Assembly: GCF_006170445.1 (NCBI RefSeq)
Contig: NZ_VCNA01000003.1
Coordinates: 372,001-436,000 of the forward strand
DNA from: Brevibacillus dissolubilis
GTDB taxonomy: Bacteria > Bacillota > Bacilli > Brevibacillales > Brevibacillaceae
DNA length: 64,000 bases
Reading direction: 5' to 3'
A program made the translations under genes and the position numbers. How positions within the stretch are numbered: the stretch's first letter is position 1; every line of letters starts with the position of its first letter. The notes below the pieces were generated by a model. That model did no database searches. It had not been told where the DNA came from and was given only the letters and a program-made list of their open reading frames with translations. Positions 33,324 through 42,307 of this stretch are shown piece by piece.

Positions 33324-33778
33324 ATGGTCTGCTCATCTCCCTTCTCCAATAACGAGCGAAGCGACCGCTCGAATTTTTCTTCATCCTCTGCTGTCCGTGC
33401 CGCCGGGCCTTTGGTTCGTCCCCCGCCGCGCCGGAAGCGGGCTTTTTCGTTGCGGACCTCCAGATCGAAGGTGATCCGCTCTTTGTCAAAAATTTTGCCG
33501 TGCGGTGTCAATGCACGTGCTCCTCTGCCCAGCACCAGTGCTCCCAACCCGATGTCCTGGGTCACCACGATATCGCCCGCCTTGGTGTCATTGGCGAGCC
33601 GGATGTCTACTGCCTGCGGAGAAGCATCGACGATGATGTGGTTGTCCCCGCGCAGCTGATGATTAAAGCTGGCATAGGTAATGTATTGCGTGTTAAACTC
33701 TTTTGCCAGTCTGGCAACGGTCTGTAAGGCTTGTCTGGGACAAGCATCGGCATCGACCAAAATCCATCGTCTACTCAA
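33320..33778 (-). CDS. yqxD: DUF188/YaiI/YqxD family protein
   Basis: 152 aa, UPF0178: 'ILVDADACPRQALQTVARLA', 'IVDASPQAVDIRLAN..KAGDIVVTQDIGLGALVLGRGARAL' are diagnostic. PIN-like fold, possible nuclease; no proven role. The TTG at 33778 (AGGGTG 5 nt upstream) is preferred over the ATG at 33793, which lacks a ribosome site. Confidence 0.9.
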   Translation of the reverse strand: MSRRWILVDADACPRQALQTVARLAKEFNTQYITYASFNHQLRGDNHIIVDASPQAVDIRLANDTKAGDIVVTQDIGLGALVLGRGARALTPHGKIFDKERITFDLEVRNEKARFRRGGGRTKGPAARTAEDEEKFERSLRSLLEKGDEQTI

Positions 33779-33974
33779 GTAATCACCCTGCATTCTTTTA
33801 TGTACGAGGTATATCTATTCAGTTATATCACAGTTATGCCTGCTTTCACCACTGGATAGCCTAGGGATTTTATTTGATCGGTAAACGTTTCCATAATGTG
33901 CTGGTATCATCTGCTGTCTCTTCCTGTCAAGGCGCATACCTGATATGATAAAAAGGAGAGAGGAGTGGGTCTAT

Positions 33975-34289
33975 TTGCGTTACGAATTTACTCTGGATGA
34001 ACGGTTAGGCATACGGATTCCCCTGCTCCATCATGAGTGGGAAGAATATACAGGCGAAGAACGTTCCGCTATTCTTTTGGAGTGGGAAGAGATCCGCGCC
34101 AGAATTCCAGACCGGATCATTGCATTGGAAAAAGTGATTAATCATAGGCAGGCGGCTCTGTATGAAGAGGAAGACTTCATCCGCTCCTGTGAGTTGAATC
34201 AGGAGATTGCCGAGCTGGCCAGTACGATTAATGATCTGAATATTTGGTTCCGTGTCGAGCAGGATTACGATACGCGGGCACATCACTAG
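33975..34289 (+). CDS. Hypothetical acidic protein
   Basis: 104 aa, Glu-rich and largely helical (EEWEEYTGEERSAILLEWEEI ...). Not recognised. TTG start has GGAG 9 nt upstream; a longer ATG start at 33945 lacks a ribosome site. Its own terminator follows. Confidence 0.65.
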   Translation: MRYEFTLDERLGIRIPLLHHEWEEYTGEERSAILLEWEEIRARIPDRIIALEKVINHRQAALYEEEDFIRSCELNQEIAELASTINDLNIWFRVEQDYDTRAHH

Positions 34290-34313
34290 TTTTTAGGTTT
34301 ATGGGGAAAATGG

Positions 34314-34358
34314 CAAGCGGCTGTATCTGACACAGGATCAGAGACAGCCGCTTGTTTT
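34314..34358 (+). terminator. Terminator between convergent genes
   Basis: CAAGCGGCTGT pairs with ACAGCCGCTTG (inner ATCTGA/TCAGAG partly), then TTTTTA. Confidence 0.88.
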
Positions 34359-34370
34359 TATTGGGCGTGA

Positions 34371-35258
34371 TTACAGGAGGTAGTATAGTGTCGAATTGAT
34401 GATCCTGGTATCTGCCCAGGTACGCCCAATCAGGCGTGCCCCCAAGCTGTCCATCTCCCGTTCATCGACTGGCTCGTAGAGGAGCGTATGTACTCCGTCT
34501 GCGGAACGGACGGCAAGGATGGTCGGACGGGATGCATCGGCCCGCTTCCCTCGGGTACGCTGAATCTGCTCCACCACCTGCTGTTTGTCCGGGATCAGAC
34601 TGGCGCAAAAGATCAGTGGATACGGCGCGTAATCCACCTGTTCACCCGATCGGTGCAGGTAGGTAATCTGCTCCTGTAGCCCGAGACGCTCGATCAGCGC
34701 ACGGCCTGCCCCCACCGCCGCAGCGTCCACATCAATACAGACGACCGGTACTCCTGTCTGTTGATGCAGGATGATCGCGCTCAGCGGAAATGGCCCTGCC
34801 CCGACAAAAGCAACCGCCTCCCCCTGCGCTACCTCAAGTGGGGAAACCTTGACGGGATACCCCTCTACCTGCGGGCGGCAGGCAGCCAGACCTTCCAGCT
34901 CCACCTGCACCAGTGCCTCGTAGTTGTCCCAATAGAGAAAATCTCTCAAATGTTCCATATTTAATAGAAGATTCTCGCTGTATTCCTGTGCGTAGTAGAA
35001 TTCCATCTCGGCTTCGGCGATGCTTAGTTTTGGCAAAAGGGTGGAGCGAAGCTGGCGGATACGCTCATCGGTCAGAATGTCCTGTTCCTCTTGGCTTGAA
35101 TAGACAAGCGAGACTTGTGCCACCAGATCGGATAAGGCATGGTTGATCTTCGGATTGCGCGGAGACAGGTCTGTCTCTTGATGCAAGGTATGATGGGCAT
35201 GGATTACCGCGTGTAACAGTCTCTCTTTTTGTTCTGTCTGGATCGTTTGATTACTCAT
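34371..35258 (-). CDS. cntL: Nicotianamine synthase-like enzyme (CntL type)
   Basis: 295 aa. 'AVAFVGAGPFPLSAIILHQQTGVPVVCIDVD' (residues 148-178) is the SAM-binding motif of nicotianamine synthases and of CntL, which move the aminobutyrate group of SAM to an amino acid (His in staphylopine, pseudopaline and bacillopaline). Most likely makes the backbone of a metallophore. 40 bp downstream of a MATE exporter; near it is a CntABCDF-type importer, and both promoters carry Zur boxes. No opine dehydrogenase (CntM) or racemase (CntK) gene is seen. Good ribosome site GGAGG. Confidence 0.85.
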   Translation of the reverse strand: MSNQTIQTEQKERLLHAVIHAHHTLHQETDLSPRNPKINHALSDLVAQVSLVYSSQEEQDILTDERIRQLRSTLLPKLSIAEAEMEFYYAQEYSENLLLNMEHLRDFLYWDNYEALVQVELEGLAACRPQVEGYPVKVSPLEVAQGEAVAFVGAGPFPLSAIILHQQTGVPVVCIDVDAAAVGAGRALIERLGLQEQITYLHRSGEQVDYAPYPLIFCASLIPDKQQVVEQIQRTRGKRADASRPTILAVRSADGVHTLLYEPVDEREMDSLGARLIGRTWADTRIINSTLYYLL

Positions 35259-35298
35259 GGGTCAGATCCTCCTCTACTCCCTGTTGGAGTTTTTTCTA

Positions 35299-36639
35299 TC
35301 AAAGAGCGGTTCGGTTCAAGCGCGGCAGGTACACCCATAAAGCCAGCGACCGTGCCAGACTGAAAATGATGAAGGCCAGCCACAGTCCGTGATTGCTCCA
35401 CGCCGGAACAAAGAGCCAAGCAACCAGCAGATAGCAGGCAAAGGAGATGATCATCGAATTGCGGATAGAGGCCGCTTCGGTCGCTCCGGAGAAGATTCCA
35501 TTGAGCTGCAGGCCCCAGAAGGCGACCAGCGGGTAGAAGACCACCCAGATCAGATACTCGGACGCTTCCACCTGCACGTCATGGATGCTGGTGAACCACG
35601 TGATCAGTACGTCTCCCCACAGATAGGTGATCACGGTCAGCACGAGGGAAGCGGCAAATGCCCAGATGGCAGACAGCTGGATCGCCTGCTGGTAGAGCGG
35701 CTTATTTTTACTCCCAATCGCCCGCCCGACGAGGATGCTGCTGGCATTGGCAAAGCCGTCGAAGATATACGCCATGAGAAAATGTACCTGCAACAGCACC
35801 GCATTGGCAGCCAGCGTCACTTCGCCCATGGAAGCTCCTTGGGAGGTGAACAGCAGGAAGACGCCGAGCAGGCAGCAGGTGCGGATGAAGAGGTCGCGGT
35901 TCATTTTGAGCATGTTGACAAACGTCTCCGATGCCCATACCTGTGCCCAGCGCCATGTCACCTGCCGAAGATCAGGACGGCGCAAGACGAGCCACAGCCC
36001 AATCGCGGTCGCACTCATCTCGGACAAAAGGCTTGCCAGCGCGACCCCTGACACATCCATCGCGAAGCCACGGACGAACCCGATGCACAGAGCAATATTG
36101 ATCAGATTCATCAAGATCTGCAGGTAGAGAGCCAGCCTCACCTGTGAGACCCCGATCAGCCAGCCGACCAGCGCGTAATTCATCAACAAAAACGGCGCCC
36201 CCCAGATCCGCACGTCAAAATACCGGACAGCATGCTCGCCCACCTCCTGTCCTGGCTGAATCAGCATGATCGCCGCCTGCTTGATCGGAACCTGCAAGGC
36301 GACGAACAGGAGTCCAAACCATAACGCAATGCCGACCGGTCTAAGCAGGGAGAGCAGCACTTCCGTCCGGTCTCCTGCACCATGCGCCTGAGCGGAAAAA
36401 CCAGAGGTACTCACCCGAAGGAATCCGAACAGCCAGTACAGCGTGTTAAAAATCAAGGTACCAACCGCCACCCCGCCGATGTAGGCCGGATCAGGCAATT
36501 GCCCCACCACCGCTGTATCCACAGCACCGAGCAATGGTGTCGACAGTGTGGACAGGATCAGTGGAGTTGCCAGCACCAAATACTGTTGATGTGTGATGCC
36601 TGTCTGTTGCTGGGGCAGGCTGGATCGATCTGTTTTCAT
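35299..36639 (-). CDS. MATE family efflux transporter (probable metallophore exporter)
   Basis: 446-aa, 12-helix MATE protein: 'LSTPLLGAVDTAVVGQLPDPAYIGGVAVGTLIF' and 'VGRAIGSKNKP' are typical. MATE proteins expel organic solutes using H+ or Na+. Start ATG 36639 has GAAGGG about 11 nt upstream; the longer open frame upstream is out-of-place over the neighbouring ABC gene. Position between cntL and the importer, plus a Zur box 26 bp ahead, suggests export of the CntL product in place of the MFS (CntE) used by S. aureus. That function is inference. Confidence 0.85.
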   Translation of the reverse strand: MKTDRSSLPQQQTGITHQQYLVLATPLILSTLSTPLLGAVDTAVVGQLPDPAYIGGVAVGTLIFNTLYWLFGFLRVSTSGFSAQAHGAGDRTEVLLSLLRPVGIALWFGLLFVALQVPIKQAAIMLIQPGQEVGEHAVRYFDVRIWGAPFLLMNYALVGWLIGVSQVRLALYLQILMNLINIALCIGFVRGFAMDVSGVALASLLSEMSATAIGLWLVLRRPDLRQVTWRWAQVWASETFVNMLKMNRDLFIRTCCLLGVFLLFTSQGASMGEVTLAANAVLLQVHFLMAYIFDGFANASSILVGRAIGSKNKPLYQQAIQLSAIWAFAASLVLTVITYLWGDVLITWFTSIHDVQVEASEYLIWVVFYPLVAFWGLQLNGIFSGATEAASIRNSMIISFACYLLVAWLFVPAWSNHGLWLAFIIFSLARSLALWVYLPRLNRTAL

Positions 36640-36664
36640 GTTGGTTGGTTCCCTTCTTTCGTCG

Positions 36665-36685
36665 TAATCGTAACCATTACGATTT
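36665..36685 (-). promoter_or_regulatory. Zur box upstream of MATE-cntL
   Basis: TAATCGTAACCATTACGATTT, 21 bp: differs from the Zur consensus (AAATCGTAATNATTACGATTT) at two of 20 fixed positions. Lies between the cntF-type stop and the MATE start, so the exporter and synthase have their own zinc-controlled promoter. Confidence 0.8.
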
Positions 36686-36704
36686 GTAACACGTAAAAAA
36701 AGCG

Positions 36705-37493
36705 TCAAGCTGTCACAGCCTGCACCAGCTGTTGTGTATACGGATGACGTTCGGCTGCCAGAAGCTGATCCGCATCGAACTGCTCGACCAGTTGTCCCTC
36801 TTTCATCACAAGAATCCGGTTGCTCATGAAACGGACGGCTGCGATGTCGTGGGAAATGAACAGATAGGACATGCCGAGCTGTTCCTGCAGGTCTTTGAGC
36901 AGATTGAGAATCTGTGCTTGGACCGAGACATCGAGACTGGCTGTCGGCTCGTCGCAGATCAACAGGTCTGGCTGCAGGCTGATGCCCCGTGCGATGGCGA
37001 CCCGTTGCTTTTGTCCGCCGCTCAGTTGGTGAGGCTTGCGGTTTAGCCATTCCGGCGGCAGACCCACCATGGACAGCAGACGCTCGGCCATCTCACGCGG
37101 AGAGTGGCGGATATCGCGGAGAAAGACCGGTGTTACCTGTGGATAATTGTTCAACGGCTCCATCACGGATTGATAGATCGACAGGCGCGGATTGAGCGCG
37201 GCAGCCGGGTCTTGAAAGACAATCTGCACGTGTCGTCTCCACTGCCGCAAAGCTTCCCCCTTGAGCTTGTGCAGGGGCTGACCAAGCAGCATCATCTCCC
37301 CTTCATCTGGCTGATCGAGTCTTAGAAGTAAGCGGGCCAGCGTGCTTTTTCCACTTCCGCTCTGGCCGACGACACCCAGACACTCGCCCGTCCCGATCTG
37401 AAAAGAAACTCCAGATAACGCCTGTACGTGCTTGTTGTATCGCATGCTCAGGTTGGATACCGTGAGCAGATGGTTGGTTTGGGCGGTCATCAT
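36705..37493 (-). CDS. cntF: Oligopeptide/nickel-type ABC ATPase (CntF type)
   Basis: 262 aa. Walker A GQSGSGKST (46-54), signature LSGGQKQRVAIARG, Walker B DLLICDEPTASLD, and the His of the H-loop (FISHDIAAV). It is the second ATPase of a Dpp/Opp/Nik importer. The first of two tandem ATGs (37493) follows GGAGGG. Last gene of the importer operon; the next gene has a separate Zur promoter. Confidence 0.88.
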   Translation of the reverse strand: MMTAQTNHLLTVSNLSMRYNKHVQALSGVSFQIGTGECLGVVGQSGSGKSTLARLLLRLDQPDEGEMMLLGQPLHKLKGEALRQWRRHVQIVFQDPAAALNPRLSIYQSVMEPLNNYPQVTPVFLRDIRHSPREMAERLLSMVGLPPEWLNRKPHQLSGGQKQRVAIARGISLQPDLLICDEPTASLDVSVQAQILNLLKDLQEQLGMSYLFISHDIAAVRFMSNRILVMKEGQLVEQFDADQLLAAERHPYTQQLVQAVTA

Positions 37494-37622
37494 TTTTCCC
37501 TCCTTTCCTGTGGTGTTGCTCATGTGGTGTGCATGGTACTTGGCACTTCTCAACGTGCAACCGCGCAGATGCTCATACGTGCCATACCCTCGCGTAAGTA
37601 CCGTACCGTGCCGTGCCTTGGG

Positions 37623-38723
37623 TCAACTCGTGCGGGTTATTTCTGCCGCTCCCAAGTCGCCCTGCGCCTCCCCGATCAAGTGGCAACGCGCAGTATGACC
37701 ATCACTCACCATCATTTCAGGCACGGCTTCGCTGTCGCATCGGGCAATCCTCACCGGACAACGCAAGGCAAATGGACAACCACATGCAGATACCGCACCA
37801 GGCTCACCCGGAATGCTCTGCAGTCGGGCCGGTACATCCGCCAAATCCATCCGGGACTGAAGCAAAAATCGCGTGTACGGATGACGCGCTTCCCTTACTA
37901 ATACATCGGTCGGGCCGCTCTCGACGATCTCTCCACCATACATCACCGCGATCCGGTCTGCCCGCTTGATCACATGATGCAGATCGTGCGAGATGAACAG
38001 CACCGCACACTTGGTCTTGTGGCGCAGAGAGTCGATCAGCTGCAGGATCGTCTCACCAGTCAAGGTATCCAGCGCTGTCGTTGGTTCGTCTGCGATCAGC
38101 AAGTCAGGCTCCAGCATCAAGGCTGCCGCGATCGCCACCCGTTGCTGCTGACCGCCGCTGAGTTGAAACAGATAGCTGTCCATGACACGCTCGGCCGCAA
38201 GCTCCACCTGCTCCAGCGCCTGCGTGGCGAGCACTCTGGCGGTCGTTTTGTTCCAGCCCATGTGACGGCGAATCATCTCGATCAGCTGCTTGCCAATTTT
38301 GATAAAAGGGGTGAAGCTGCCCGCGTAGTCTTGGAATACGACGGAGATCTCCTTGCCCAGCATCGCCCTCCGTTCAGGACTGGTGAGGGTGGCTGTGTCC
38401 CTACCTTGGAAAAGGATTCGTCCACCGCTCATAGACAGAGGCGCAGGCAAAAGTCCGGTGACCGCTGATGCCGTGACACTTTTCCCGCTGCCGCTCTCAC
38501 CGATCAGGGCCACCATCTCGCCTGGCTGGATCGTCAGGTTGAGATTACGGACGAGCCGCTTGCCTGAGCTGTCAGCACGGGTGTGAATACTCAGGTCATC
38601 GATCTGTAAGACAGGAGGAATGTTCCGTTCGGCTGGGGTGGTTTTCGTGCCCGTACTGGTTCTCTCGCTCTTTCTCTTGTTCATGCCCATCTTCCCACTC
38701 GTAAGCATCCCATCAAAGCCCAT
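37623..38723 (-). CDS. cntD: Oligopeptide/nickel-type ABC ATPase (CntD type)
   Basis: 366 aa. Walker A GESGSGKS (75-83 region), signature LSGGQQQRVAIAAA, Walker B LLIADEPTTALD. The C-terminal oligopeptide/nickel-type extension 'ACGCPFALRCPVRIARCDSE' has the cysteines common to DppD/OppD/NikD ATPases, which in some carry an Fe-S cluster. Start 38723 is tight to the cntC stop (coupled); an internal ATG at 38684 with GGGAAG 6 nt upstream is an alternative. Confidence 0.88.
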   Translation of the reverse strand: MGFDGMLTSGKMGMNKRKSERTSTGTKTTPAERNIPPVLQIDDLSIHTRADSSGKRLVRNLNLTIQPGEMVALIGESGSGKSVTASAVTGLLPAPLSMSGGRILFQGRDTATLTSPERRAMLGKEISVVFQDYAGSFTPFIKIGKQLIEMIRRHMGWNKTTARVLATQALEQVELAAERVMDSYLFQLSGGQQQRVAIAAALMLEPDLLIADEPTTALDTLTGETILQLIDSLRHKTKCAVLFISHDLHHVIKRADRIAVMYGGEIVESGPTDVLVREARHPYTRFLLQSRMDLADVPARLQSIPGEPGAVSACGCPFALRCPVRIARCDSEAVPEMMVSDGHTARCHLIGEAQGDLGAAEITRTS

Positions 38724-38729
38724 CTCTCC

Positions 38730-39548
38730 CTACCACTCCCCTCTGGCATCCAACCTGTCACGCAGTCCATCCCCAAGCAGATTGCAACCCAGCACGACCA
38801 GAAAAATTGCCACTCCCGGATAAATCATCAGGACTGGATGGGTCTGAAACATCATTTTGGCATCGTTGAGCATCGCGCCCCACTCCGGCATCGGCGGCTG
38901 TGCGCCCAATCCGAGATAAGAGAGTGCCGAAATCATCAGAATGATCTTGCCCATGTCCAAGGCAGCCAGCACCAGCACCTCTGGCAGAGCCTGCGGCAAC
39001 AGATGGCGGAAGATGGTCTTTACGCCCGGAGTGCCTGCCACACGCGCGGCTAGGACGTATGCTTTGCCTTTTTCCGTCATCACCGTGCCACGTACCACGC
39101 GGGCATAGCCGATCCACTTGACCAGCACGATGGCGATCACCACATGGGTCACATCCGGCCCCAAGATCCCCGCGATACTGATCGCAATGATAAAATCGGG
39201 AAAGGCGACCAGAGCATCCACGACCCGCATCACAGCCGCGTCAACCACACCGCCCACATAGCCGGACAATAGCCCAAGCGGCACACCGATCAGAAGCGCG
39301 GCACTGATTGCGACCAGTGTCAATCCCAGTGTAATTTTCGCTCCCGCCACTAATCTCGCCAGTACATCACGGCCAAAATGATCTGTCCCCAGCCAATGCG
39401 TCGCATCCGCTGTCTGGAGCCTTTTTCCCATGTCGACCGCAAGCGGGTCATGCGGGATCAGATACGGCCCAAGCAGTGTCATCACCGCCAGCAGCAGCCA
39501 TACACCCAAGCCGATCCATACCGCATATCGATTTATGAAACCTGCCAA
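38730..39548 (-). CDS. cntC: ABC permease (CntC/NikC type)
   Basis: 272 aa, six helices, BPD_transp_1 permease. 'DALVAFPDFIIAISIAGILGP' and the EAA loop 'EKGKAYVLAARVAGTPGVKTIFRHLLP' are typical of NikC/DppC. 'LGTDHFGRDVLARLVAG' is the classic N-terminal TGTD.GRD motif. TTG start with GGGAGGG 7 nt upstream. Confidence 0.9.
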   Translation of the reverse strand: MAGFINRYAVWIGLGVWLLLAVMTLLGPYLIPHDPLAVDMGKRLQTADATHWLGTDHFGRDVLARLVAGAKITLGLTLVAISAALLIGVPLGLLSGYVGGVVDAAVMRVVDALVAFPDFIIAISIAGILGPDVTHVVIAIVLVKWIGYARVVRGTVMTEKGKAYVLAARVAGTPGVKTIFRHLLPQALPEVLVLAALDMGKIILMISALSYLGLGAQPPMPEWGAMLNDAKMMFQTHPVLMIYPGVAIFLVVLGCNLLGDGLRDRLDARGEW

Positions 39549-39567
39549 TCTATGTCCCTCCCTTCAC

Positions 39568-40500
39568 TCAACTCCTCCACCGAAGACGCGGGTCCAGCAT
39601 CCGCACAGTCAGGTCGACGCCCAGATTGATCAGCACGACCAGCATCCCCGTGCACAGCACATAGCCTTGGATGACCGGATAATCGCGCTGGATGATTGCA
39701 TCTACGACCATTTTTCCAAGCCCTGGCCAAGCGAACAGCATCTCTACCACGACCGAGCCGCCCAACAGACTTCCCAGGCTCATCCCAAACATCGTCACCA
39801 CCGGCAACACGCCTTCCCGCAAGGCATGAACGATAATCACCCTCACTTCACCAAGCCCCCTCGCACGGGCTGCACGCACATACGGTTCTGCCAGACTTTT
39901 GATCAAGCCGGATCTCAGCAGCCGGGTATAGACGCCAGCCATCGCGATCCCCAGCGTCACCGACGGCAGGATCAGGTGCATCAGCCCCCCGTTCCCCATC
40001 GACGGCAACAGTCGCCATTGGTAGGCAAACCAGTAGATCAGCACCAACCCCAGCCAGAAGCTTGGCAATGACACCCCAATCAGCGAAAAGAGTCTGCTGA
40101 GCTGATCTACCCAGCGGTTCTGATATACCGCCGACAAGATGCCAAGCGGTACCGCGATCAACAGCATCACCGTCAGACCGCCAAGCGTGACCGTCATCGT
40201 CGCACCCAGCTTGCTCTCGATCAGATCGGCAACAGGCCGGTGCGTGATATAGGACTCACCCAGATCCAACCGCACCACTCGCCAAAACCACTCCGTATAC
40301 TGCACGACCAGCGGCTGATCCAATCCGAGGCTTTGACGTACCGCCTCCTGTTCTGCTTGTGTAACTGCCACATCGTCAATATTGAGGATGGTTTTCACCG
40401 GATCACCCGGAGCCAGCTTCATCAGAACAAAGGTTGCGAACGTCAGGAATAATCCGACCACTATCATCTGCAACAGACGGGAGCCAATCAATCCCAGCAT
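39568..40500 (-). CDS. cntB: ABC permease (CntB/NikB type)
   Basis: 310 aa, six helices, partner permease. Starts MLGLIGSRLLQM; 'LAPGDPVKTIL' near residue 30 and 'YVRAARARGLGEVRVIIVHALRE' (EAA loop) are typical of NikB/DppB. ATG is 1 nt after the cntA stop, so coupled. Order A-B-C-D-F is conserved with staphylopine importers. Confidence 0.9.
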   Translation of the reverse strand: MLGLIGSRLLQMIVVGLFLTFATFVLMKLAPGDPVKTILNIDDVAVTQAEQEAVRQSLGLDQPLVVQYTEWFWRVVRLDLGESYITHRPVADLIESKLGATMTVTLGGLTVMLLIAVPLGILSAVYQNRWVDQLSRLFSLIGVSLPSFWLGLVLIYWFAYQWRLLPSMGNGGLMHLILPSVTLGIAMAGVYTRLLRSGLIKSLAEPYVRAARARGLGEVRVIIVHALREGVLPVVTMFGMSLGSLLGGSVVVEMLFAWPGLGKMVVDAIIQRDYPVIQGYVLCTGMLVVLINLGVDLTVRMLDPRLRWRS

Positions 40501-40501
40501 C

Positions 40502-42115
40502 CTATTTCACATCCATCGTATTCGTCAAAAGATAGTACTCCTCCAGCCCCGGCTTCCAGTTGATCACTCGCTGATTGACGCCGATTCCCATGTTCGGGTG
40601 TACGATAAACGACTGTGGCAGCTGTGTCTGGATCACCTCAACCGCCTGTCGGGCCAGCTCATCCCGCTTTGCAAGGTCTACGGTGATATTGAGCTGTTCG
40701 ATCAGACGGGTCAGCTCTGGCAGATTGGCTTTGCCATAAGTAAGTGCTCCCTCCGGCATATACGCACTGTTGAGGAAGTACCCAGCATCCCCGCGCGGTG
40801 CAGTCAGACTGCTGTAGAGCGCAAGATCCCAGTCCGTTTTTTCCGCGAGATATTCATCCGGATTCTCCACCATCTGAATCTCGATGCCGATTCCCGCTTT
40901 TGCCGCCTCGGCTTGGATCAGTTGGGCGATCAGCGGCAGTTCAGGTCGGCCTTGATAGGTTACCAGTTTCAGCGTGAGCGGCTGGCCGCCTTTTGTGAGC
41001 TTTCCTGTTGCACCGCTATCCGCTGTCCAGCCTGCCATAGCGAGCAGCCCCTTTGCTTTTGCCGGATCATACACAGCCCCCTCGCTCTGCGGATGAAACG
41101 AAAACTGCGGATGAAACGGCCCCACAGCCACAGTCGCATGACCCTGCATGATGTTCTGCACGATACTGTTGCGGTCGATCAGCGCATCAACCGCTTGGCG
41201 CACCCTGAGGTCTTGCAGATGGGGCTGTTGCATGTTGTAGATCAGAAAATGGTTCCGCAGTGATGAGACGGATTCCACCTTGACCGACGGCTGGCTCTGT
41301 ACGACACTCAGGCTCTCGTACGGCAGGTGATACACGATATCCGCCTCTTCTGACTGCAAGGCGAGCAGACGTGCATTCGCATCCGAATTGAACTTGAAGG
41401 TCGCTTCCGCAAGCTTCGCCGCACCGTTCCAGTAGCCGTCGTAACGTTTCAACTGCACCTCTGCATCAGGTGTAAAAGCCTTTACGGCAAAAGGCCCTGT
41501 CCCCACTGGCGCATCACTTACCGCTGCCTGTGCCTTGACGTTGATCACCGCGGCGAATGGATAGACCAGCTCGGATGGGAACACCGGATTTGGCTCCTTC
41601 GTCTGCACAATCAGCGTCTGCCCGTCGGCTTGGATCGACTCCACTTTGAGTGCGGCGGCCAGTGATTTGCTCTGGGCAATCCCCCGCTCCAACGATGCCT
41701 TGACCGCTGCCGCATCCAGCTTGCTCCCATCATGGAATGTCACCTGATCCCGAATCGTGAACACCCAGGTCTTCGCATCGGTCTGCTCCCACTTGGTCGC
41801 AAGCCAAGGCTGCAGGCCCAGCTTCTCGTCCAGCTTGACCAGTGTCTCGGTGACCCCGGCGCGGATGGAGATAAATTTTTTGTCCGAGGCCGGGTCCAGA
41901 CTGCTTGCCGCAAAGTTAAACAGCAGTGTGAGCGATTTCGCGCCTGCGCCTGTTTCTTCGGCAGACTCGCCTGCCCCAGATGATTGCCCAAAGCCCTGAC
42001 CATCAGATGCCTGCGGGCCGCTCGATTGTGCCGCACACCCGGCCAAGAGCATGAACAGCATGGAGATCATCACGGTCCACTGCCCCAGACGAAGTGCAGG
42101 ATGATTCTTTGACAT
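40502..42115 (-). CDS. cntA: Substrate-binding lipoprotein (CntA/NikA type)
   Basis: 537 aa. Lipobox LAGC (Cys about residue 27), low-complexity Ser/Gly spacer, then the SBP_bac_5 fold; 'SLRNHFLIYNM' has the Arg region that NikA/CntA use to hold metal chelates. Likely binds a metal-nicotianamine-like complex, though family members also take peptides. AAAGGTGG precedes the ATG. A Zur box sits 28 bp upstream. First gene of the importer operon. Confidence 0.88.
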   Translation of the reverse strand: MSKNHPALRLGQWTVMISMLFMLLAGCAAQSSGPQASDGQGFGQSSGAGESAEETGAGAKSLTLLFNFAASSLDPASDKKFISIRAGVTETLVKLDEKLGLQPWLATKWEQTDAKTWVFTIRDQVTFHDGSKLDAAAVKASLERGIAQSKSLAAALKVESIQADGQTLIVQTKEPNPVFPSELVYPFAAVINVKAQAAVSDAPVGTGPFAVKAFTPDAEVQLKRYDGYWNGAAKLAEATFKFNSDANARLLALQSEEADIVYHLPYESLSVVQSQPSVKVESVSSLRNHFLIYNMQQPHLQDLRVRQAVDALIDRNSIVQNIMQGHATVAVGPFHPQFSFHPQSEGAVYDPAKAKGLLAMAGWTADSGATGKLTKGGQPLTLKLVTYQGRPELPLIAQLIQAEAAKAGIGIEIQMVENPDEYLAEKTDWDLALYSSLTAPRGDAGYFLNSAYMPEGALTYGKANLPELTRLIEQLNITVDLAKRDELARQAVEVIQTQLPQSFIVHPNMGIGVNQRVINWKPGLEEYYLLTNTMDVK

Positions 42116-42142
42116 GGATACACCACCTTTTCCAAATTCAAT

Positions 42143-42163
42143 AAACCGTAATGATTACGATTT
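42143..42163 (-). promoter_or_regulatory. Zur box upstream of cntA
   Basis: AAACCGTAATGATTACGATTT, 21 bp: one mismatch to the Zur consensus AAATCGTAATNATTACGATTT (B. subtilis). Near-perfect dyad around CGTAAT-G-ATTACG. Confidence 0.9.
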
Positions 42164-42201
42164 ACTTTAGAAATTTATTACAGAAGGTTTCGCCTTGTCA
42201 A

Positions 42202-42246
42202 GAAAAAAAACACCTCTTCAGGTCACAATCGCCCCTGAAGAGGTGT
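42202..42246 (-). terminator. Terminator after MFS gene
   Basis: ACACCTCTTCAGG pairs with CCTGAAGAGGTGT; on the minus strand followed by eight T. Confidence 0.92.
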
Positions 42247-42307
42247 ATAAACGCTTGGTAATCCTATGTTTTTTACCCGTACGAAATGTCCGTTCTGTCT
42301 ATCGTCC

